In this document: positions 58,264 to 64,000 of the stretch, piece after piece | Layout of the letters: every line of letters begins with the position of its first letter | Numbering within the stretch: the stretch's first letter is position 1 | Source: Centrapalus pauciflorus | Taxonomy: Eukaryota > Streptophyta > Magnoliopsida > Asterales > Asteraceae | DNA: 64,000 nt | Assembly (NCBI GenBank): GCA_020465985.1 | Contig: JAANYP010000724.1 | Location: 508,001 to 572,000 of the forward strand | Direction of reading: 5' to 3' | Notes under the pieces: generated by a model | Seen by the model: the letters and a program-made list of their open reading frames with translations, nothing else | Databases searched by the model: none | What the model was told of the DNA's origin: nothing | Translations under genes and position numbers: made by a program

Positions 58264-59560
58264 ATGTCTGTATCTGGTGAAGGAGCTGGTGATGGACTCA
58301 CTCCTGAACAGATCATGCAAATAATGCAAACGATGCTCAATGAAAACAATGAGCGTCAGACCAAGTTTTCGGAAGATCAGTTTCGTGCTCGTGATGAAGC
58401 TGAAACTAGGCGTAGAGAAGGACGTAGGAAGAAGCAGCACGATGATACTGGACGCCAAAACGATGACACTTACGAGGAGGAAGCTCCTGTAGTCCCTCCT
58501 AAGGGCTGCAACTTCCGTTACTTCAAAGCTTGCGGAGCTCAACCTTTCAAAGGAGCTGCAAACTCTATCGAAGCGCTCGAGTGGATTATTGGCATCGAGC
58601 GGATATATCTTATTAGCGACTACGCTGAGGAATCAAAGGTCAGCTTTGCTACTAAACTGTTCGAGGGTGGCGCTGTTATGTGGTGGAGATCTCAGGAGAA
58701 CATGCATGGAGTTAACTGGATTAAGTCCCTATCTTGGGATGATTTTAAAGTTATTTTCTTCGTCAGTATTGCCCGGCTAATGAAAAGAAACGTCTGGAAG
58801 AGAAGATGACGTCTCTTACTCAGGGAACCAAATTGGTGTCCGAGTATGAGATCGAATTCACACGTTTAAGCTTGTTGTCTGACTATCAAGTTGCTACATA
58901 GGAGCGAAAGATCGACCGTTTTCTTCTGGGTCTGCATCCCGAGTATCAGAAGTTCTTGAAGCACCAAAGATACACTAACTATGTTGATGTCGTTGAAGCT
59001 GCTCGAATTCTCGAGCATGACTTTATTCGGGCTGGAGGAGTTCCTGCTTCATCTTTCAACCCGACCTGTCCGTCACCGCCTAAGAAGTCACGTACTGAAA
59101 GTTATTCTAGAACTTCATCCAGATATTCACCACAGTAGTCTCCGTTCCGACAGTTTAGCTCACCCCCAGCCCAAAGAGCTCCTTCTTATGCGGTACATTT
59201 TGAATCGAGGCAGTGTCGCCGCTGCCATAAGTCACACATTGGGCGTTGTAACCCCAATGATGTGATAGGCTATGTGTGCAACGACATAGTGCATAGCAGT
59301 GAATAATGTCCTAACAAAGTTACAGTTTGCAACAACTGTTTACGCCCTGGACATACTGAGCGGTCATGCACGCATCCGTTCAGCTTAATTTATCCAAGTG
59401 CAGAGCATCATCCACGACTGCAACAGCAACAACACCGACCTCAACAACAACAGCAGCAAAGACAAAACCAACCGACCTGACATAGCACATCACGTGGAGG
59501 TTCTAGCCGCCGTAATGAGTCAGCACGATGTCAGAAACGAGCATTTCAAATAACGGCCGA
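58264..59560 (+). pseudogene. gag, Tekay-like
   Basis: ATG at 58264 (MSVSGEGAGDGL). An N-terminal charged coiled coil is followed by the Retrotrans_gag domain (FKACGAQPFKGAANSIEALE, ESKVSFATKLFEGGAVMWW, GVNWIKSLSWDDFKVIFF). A frameshift near 58770 continues as RLEEKMTSLTQGTKLVSEYE, IDRFLLGLHPEYQKFLKHQ and YVDVVEAARILE. After a stop near 59136, two CCHC-like knuckles occur (CRRCHKSHIGRC near 59215; CNNCLRPGHTERSC near 59330) and a Gln-rich tail. Further stops lie near 58898, 59304 and 59478. Gag forms the particle and binds RNA. Confidence 0.88.
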
Positions 59561-60141
59561 GTAAGCGAAGGAAATACCAGATGTGCTATCTGGTATGTTT
59601 CTTGTTAACTCCGTACCTGTTAGAGTTATATTCGATTCAGGAGCCAACCGCTCTTTCATATCAAGTTCATTTGCATCTAAGCTTGGGATATAACCTAGTA
59701 TTTTACCTGTTATTTGATATTGAAATGGCCAGTAACGTATGCGTGTCTACCGATAAAATTTACCGCGACTGCATTATTCAACTTGATAATTGTACTTTCC
59801 AACTTGACCTTATTCCGATGGACTTTCACGAATTCGACGTCATCGTGGGTATGGATTTGCTTAATAATCATGACGCCAACATTGTCTGCAAGAAGAAGTT
59901 AATAAAGCTCACTACTCCTGATGGCCGCAATATCTGCATCTATGGTGAAAGAAAGAAAGGTGAATTATGTTTAATTTCTGTAGTAAAAGCTAGGAAGCAT
60001 ATAGCTAAAGGTTGCATGTCATACATAGCATATGTAATAGATGTTAAGTCTGAAAAGAAAGCTTTAGCCGATGTACCGATAGCCTCAAAGTTTCCCGATG
60101 TCTTTCCCGATGACATCTCTAGACTCCCACCAGACCGTTAG
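59561..60141 (+). pseudogene. Aspartic protease and RT linker, Tekay-like
   Basis: The protease active site VIFDSGANRSFIS lies near 59628-59666 in one frame. A frameshift near 59690 passes into the frame 59725-60141, with the second half of protease (LIPMDFHEFDVIVGMDLL near 59808) and the conserved linker SKFPDVFPDDISRLPPDR near 60085. A TAG at 60139 ends it just before RT. Confidence 0.85.
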
Positions 60142-61430
60142 GTGGAGTTCAGAATTGACTTGGTACCAGGCGCAGCACCTATTGCTCGAGCCCCATATAG
60201 ACTTGCACCTGCTGAGATGCAAGAAATGCTGATGTAATTGCAAGAGCTGCTTGACAAAGGGCTCATACGACCAAGTTCATCTCCCTGGGGAGCTCCTGTT
60301 CTATTCGTTAAGAAGAAAGATGGGACTCTCCGAATGTGCATTGATTATAGGGAGTTGAACAAGGTAACAATAAAGAATAAATATCCGTTGCCTAGAATAG
60401 ATGATCTTTTCGACCAACTTCAGGGAGCTAGTTACTTCTCAAAGATCGATCCTAGATCTGGGTATCATCAGCTCAAAGTTCGTGAAGAAGATGTCTCCAA
60501 AACAGCTTTCCGTACCAGATACGGGCATTACGAATTTCTTGTTATGCCCTTTGGCCTTACAAACGCTCCTGCGGCATTCATGGATCTCATGAACCGCGTT
60601 TATAGACCAATGCTTGATAAGTCTGTTATCGTCTTTATAGACGATATTCTCATCTATTCCAAAACCGAAGCTGAGCATGTTGTACATCTTAGAGAACTCC
60701 TAGAGTTGCTGCGCAAGGAGCGGCTTTATGCCAAGTTATCTAAATGCGAATTTTGGTTGCGACAGATGCAATTCCTTGGACATGTGATATCTGGTGAAGG
60801 AATTTCTGTAGATCCTTCTAAAATAGAAGTCATTCAAAACTGGGAAGCTCCCAAATCAGCTACTGAAATCCGAAGTTTCTTGGGATTGTTCGGTTACTAC
60901 CGTCGATTCATTAAGGACTTCTCAAAATTAGTCGTGCCTCTTACCTCTCTTACTCGCAAGAATGTTCCCTTTATTTGGGAAGAAGCTTAAGAATCTTCGT
61001 TCCAAACTTTAAAGCATAAACTCACCGAAGCACCTATTCTGGCTCTGCCCGAAGGCAACGAAGACTTCGTAATCTTCAGTGATGCCTCATATCAAGGACT
61101 CGGGTGTGTTCTGATGCAAAGGGGCAGGGTCATAGCATATGCTTCTCGTCAACTCAAAGATCATGAAAAGAGTCAGCCGACTCATGATCTTGAACTTGCT
61201 GTAGTTACTTTTGCACTAAAAACATGGCGTCATTACCTCTACGACACCAAATGTCAGTTATATACGGATCGCAAGAGTCTTAAATACATTTTCAGTCAGA
61301 AGGAGCTCAACATGCGCCAGCGACGCTCCATGGAACTCATCAAAGACTATGACTGTGAAATTCTGTATCACCCCGCCAAGGCAAATGTGGTGGCCGATGC
61401 ATTGAGTCGAAAATCTTATTCCGCTAAATG
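60142..61430 (+). pseudogene. Reverse transcriptase and RNase H, Tekay-like
   Basis: The RT start (VEFRIDLVPGAAPIARAPYR) is followed by a TAA at 60236. The frame 60238-60990 is open, with PSSSPWGAPVLFVKKKDGTL, CIDYRELNKVTIKNKYPLPR, FSKIDPRSGYHQL (catalytic Asp) and VIVFIDDILIYS (FIDD box). A TAA at 60988 precedes the RNase H: DFVIFSDASYQGLGCVL near 61070, VIAYASRQLKDHEK, THDLELAVVTFALKTWRHYL, LYTDRKSLKYIF and KANVVADALSRK near 61380. Copies RNA into DNA in the particle. Confidence 0.92.
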
Positions 61431-62867
61431 TCTCTATACTTTGACTCATACTTCGTTTTCATCTACTCTGATCGATGAAATTCTCGTTGCTCAAGCCGAA
61501 GCCCTAAAAGAGGAAAAGCTCAACTTTGAGGATGTGAAAGGACAACTTCAATTCTTAATTGATAACCCTCCTGGCTTAAATCTCTTCAAGAATCGCGTTT
61601 GGGTTCCAAAATTTGGAGATATACGACAGAAGATTCTCTCAGAACCGCATTGCTCGAACTTTTCTGTACATCCCGGTAGCACCAAGATGTACAAAGATCT
61701 AAAAGCCGAGTATTGGTGGCCTGGTATGAAAAGAGACGTGGGCCAATATGTTGAGCATTGTGTCACATGCAGATCAGTTAAAGTGGAGCATCAACAGCCT
61801 TACGGCAGTCTTCAGCCTCTACCAATCCCCGAGTGGAAGTTCCATCATATAACAATGGATTTTGTGACACAATTTGGGTCATTGTAGATCGTCTAACCAA
61901 AGTCGCTCATTTCATTCCGATTCGCGAGAACTACTCATTGGATAAGTTGGCTAAGTTGTATATAGACGAGATCGTTACTCGACACGGAGTGCCACTGTCA
62001 ATCGTTTCAGATCGCGACAGCCGGTTCACTTCGAGGTTCAGGAGTGCATTACAAGATGGAATAGGCACTAAGATCAGAATGAGCACGGCGTATCATCTGC
62101 ACCCGGATGGCCAAAGCGAGCACACGATCCTTACACTCGAAGACATTATGCGGGCTTGTGTTCTTGAGTTTAGCGGTAATTCGGACGACCACTTGCCGTT
62201 AGCAGAGTTTTCTTACAACAACAGCTATCACCCATCTATCAAAGCCTCACCTTTTGAAGCCTTATACGGACACAAGTGTCGAACGCCTAATTGTTGGCTT
62301 GAAGCCGATGAGACACCAATCGTAGGACACGCACTACTTCAACAGGTGAATGACAAGATCAGAATCATCCGACAGCGATTAGAAACCGCTCAATCACGAC
62401 AAAAGTCGTATCACGACCGACGCCATAAGCCTTTAGAGTTTCAGAAGGGTGATTATGTTGTATTGAAAGTCTCGCCGATGAAAGGTGTGTTTAGATTCGG
62501 CAAGCGTGGCAAGTTAGCACCACGATTCGTTGGTCCTTTCAAGATCACCGAGCATGTTGGAACTCAATCTTACCTTTTGGATTTGCCGAACGAACTTTCA
62601 AATATTCACCCTGTGTTTCACGTCTCACAACTGAGGAAGTGCAAGGAAGATGAAAGCGAAAAGTGGGCCGATCATCTGACTTATAAGATTAATGAAAAGC
62701 TGCAATGTGACGAGCCTGAGGTTATTCTAGAGACCAAGATGAAGAAGTTAAGGAATCGAGTAGTGGCAATGGTGTTGGTGCAATGGAGAACTTCTCATGG
62801 TAATTCCCAGACCTGGGAATCTGAACAAGACATGAGGGTTCGTTACCCGCATCTCTTTGAGCCCTAG
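61431..62867 (+). pseudogene. Integrase with chromodomain-like C-terminus, Tekay-like
   Basis: The HHCC zinc domain (HPGSTKMYKDLKAEYWWPGM, then CVTCRSVK) and FHHITMDFVTQF (first Asp) end at a stop near 61887. The frame shifts to 61833-62867, which holds DRLTKVAHFIPI, SIVSDRDSRFTSRF (second Asp) and HPDGQSEHTI (Glu). The junction near 61875 lacks about a dozen residues normally found between MDFV and the DRLTK motif, so a small deletion caused the frame change. The tail NIHPVFHVSQLRKC...TWESEQDMRVRYPHLF is the chromodomain-like part that targets Tekay/chromovirus insertion to heterochromatin (family knowledge). Confidence 0.92.
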
Positions 62868-62906
62868 GTACTTCGAGGACGAAGTGCAAGCGTGGTGGGC
62901 TCATAC

Positions 62907-64000
62907 TATAACACATTGCTTTTTATTTTATGTGTTTACGTGTGATTTGTGTTTAATGATGTAATTTTTGATTTGATGAAAAAAAAATACCATTTTGCTA
63001 TTCCGTGCATTTTAAAAATGCAAAACAGGACTTTGATGGGTAAATTAGTAATTTAATAATTAAAGTTAAAATTTCAGATTTTTGAAATAAAAGAGTTGAA
63101 AGTACATATTGTTCATCATTTTAGCCAAACCAATTTCAAGTTGAGAGCTCCTCTCTCTAAAAACCGCACTTCTCTCTAGCTTTTCTCTTAAACCGACCGA
63201 TCAAATTTCAAGTTTTATACGTCATTGGAAAGATCTCGAAGAATACTATACGAATCTGCAATTGCATGAGGGATTTGATTCGGATTTGAGGTAAGAATCA
63301 TCATTTCTCTCTTCTTTATTTTCAGTTGATAAAAAGGTTCAAAATTCCCAATTTTTAATTCGTTTGGAGTCATTCTGCTCGAGTTATAACTCGATTTTGC
63401 TAGAAAAATGTAATAGAAACGAACTTAGACTTGTTCCTTAACATATTCATGATTTTTGGCATGCAAATGCATGCTTGAAAGCTGAAAAACACGAACAAAT
63501 TCATGTAGCCAAGAACAAGTTCGAAATGAACTATGTTCGAGGCCTTTCATTAACTTCGAAGCCTGCCTATGTTCGAGCCACTTAAGTTCAAGAAATGCTA
63601 AGTTCGACCCTCATTATGTTCGAAGGCCATACATGTTCGAGTCTCACCTTAAGTTCGAAGGCTCCATCAAATTTGTGAAACTTGATTATGTTCGTGGGCA
63701 ACATACGTTTTGTCTGACACATAATTAACAAGATATTTAGCTAGAAGTTATGGTTTGTAGTTTTTGGATTTTTAAGCTAGCATTATTAATTTAGTATATA
63801 TTCTGTAATGTTAAATTACATACACTACACAGCACGTCAGATATTAAATTAAAGGGTTTAGCTCGGTTATGAGTCAAAGTTAAATGCCAGAAAGTTTAAA
63901 GCTTATTTAAAGTATTAAAGCCTTCAGAAATTGTGCAAAGCCAGAGTTAAAGTCTAGATAAGCCCGAGCAAGCATTTCAGAGTACTACAAAGCATTTATA
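62907..64000 (+). repeat. 3' LTR of Tekay-like element (runs off window)
   Basis: Collinear with 56105-57200, with scattered substitutions and small indels. The last ~860 bases are expected beyond the window. Confidence 0.88.

Larger units (their letters stand above)
58058..62906 (+). mobile_element. Tekay-like Ty3/gypsy chromovirus, internal region
   Basis: PBS, gag with zinc knuckles, protease, RT, RNase H and integrase in gypsy order (integrase last), and a chromodomain-like C-terminus. With LTRs 56105-58057 and 62907 on (cut by the window end), the element would be about 8.8 kb. Frames are broken by single stops and frameshifts but remain easily read. Confidence 0.92.

Overview
This 64 kb window looks like repeat-dense, gene-free nuclear DNA from a flowering plant, probably a eudicot. 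The evidence is plant-type Ty1/copia and Ty3/gypsy LTR retrotransposons packed and nested in one another, tRNA-iMet-type primer binding sites (TGGTATCAGAGC and variants), very long (TA)n tracts and small non-coding inverted-repeat elements. The SIRE/Maximus-like copia elements with a giant third ORF, and the gag-like protein of the small element near 21-23 kb, recall what I know from composite-family (Asteraceae) genomes; that family guess is weak. I see no host gene, tRNA, rRNA or CRISPR array.

Layout. 1-677: leader and 5' LTR of a minus-strand copia element (copia-A1), inserted into the plus-strand SIRE-like element that fills 678-10058. That element has a gag remnant, integrase, RT/RNase H, a ~1,380-codon third ORF with its own TATA box, and a 3' LTR. 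It in turn interrupts the integrase of a second minus-strand copia (copia-A2, 10059-14654). 14.7-19.9 kb: a cluster of (TA)n tracts separated by small inverted-repeat elements and a foldback structure. 20421-20705: an isolated MITE-like inverted repeat. 20960-23205: a small, young, non-autonomous LTR element.

From about 23.2 kb (uncertain) to 55.3 kb lies a nest. The best-supported host is a degenerate Athila-like Ty3/gypsy element on the minus strand (38279-40862 and 54449-55335). Inserted within or beside it are: a non-autonomous copia derivative (24224-29528, perfect AAAAC target duplication) carrying an unusual tandem hairpin array; a Tnt1-like copia (30375-38278) whose RNase H is split by a gypsy solo LTR (34930-37516, perfect AATCA duplication); and a complete 13.6 kb SIRE-like copia in minus orientation (40863-54448).

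55336-64000: a Tekay-like chromovirus array: integrase tail, LTR, gag-pol, LTR. The central LTR is shared by the left fragment and the right element.

All coding regions carry stops, frameshifts or deletions, so none looks autonomous as it stands. The observations I rate highest are the hairpin array whose stems co-vary, the conserved internal promoter and enormous third ORF in both SIRE-like copies, and the group of small elements embedded in TA microsatellites.
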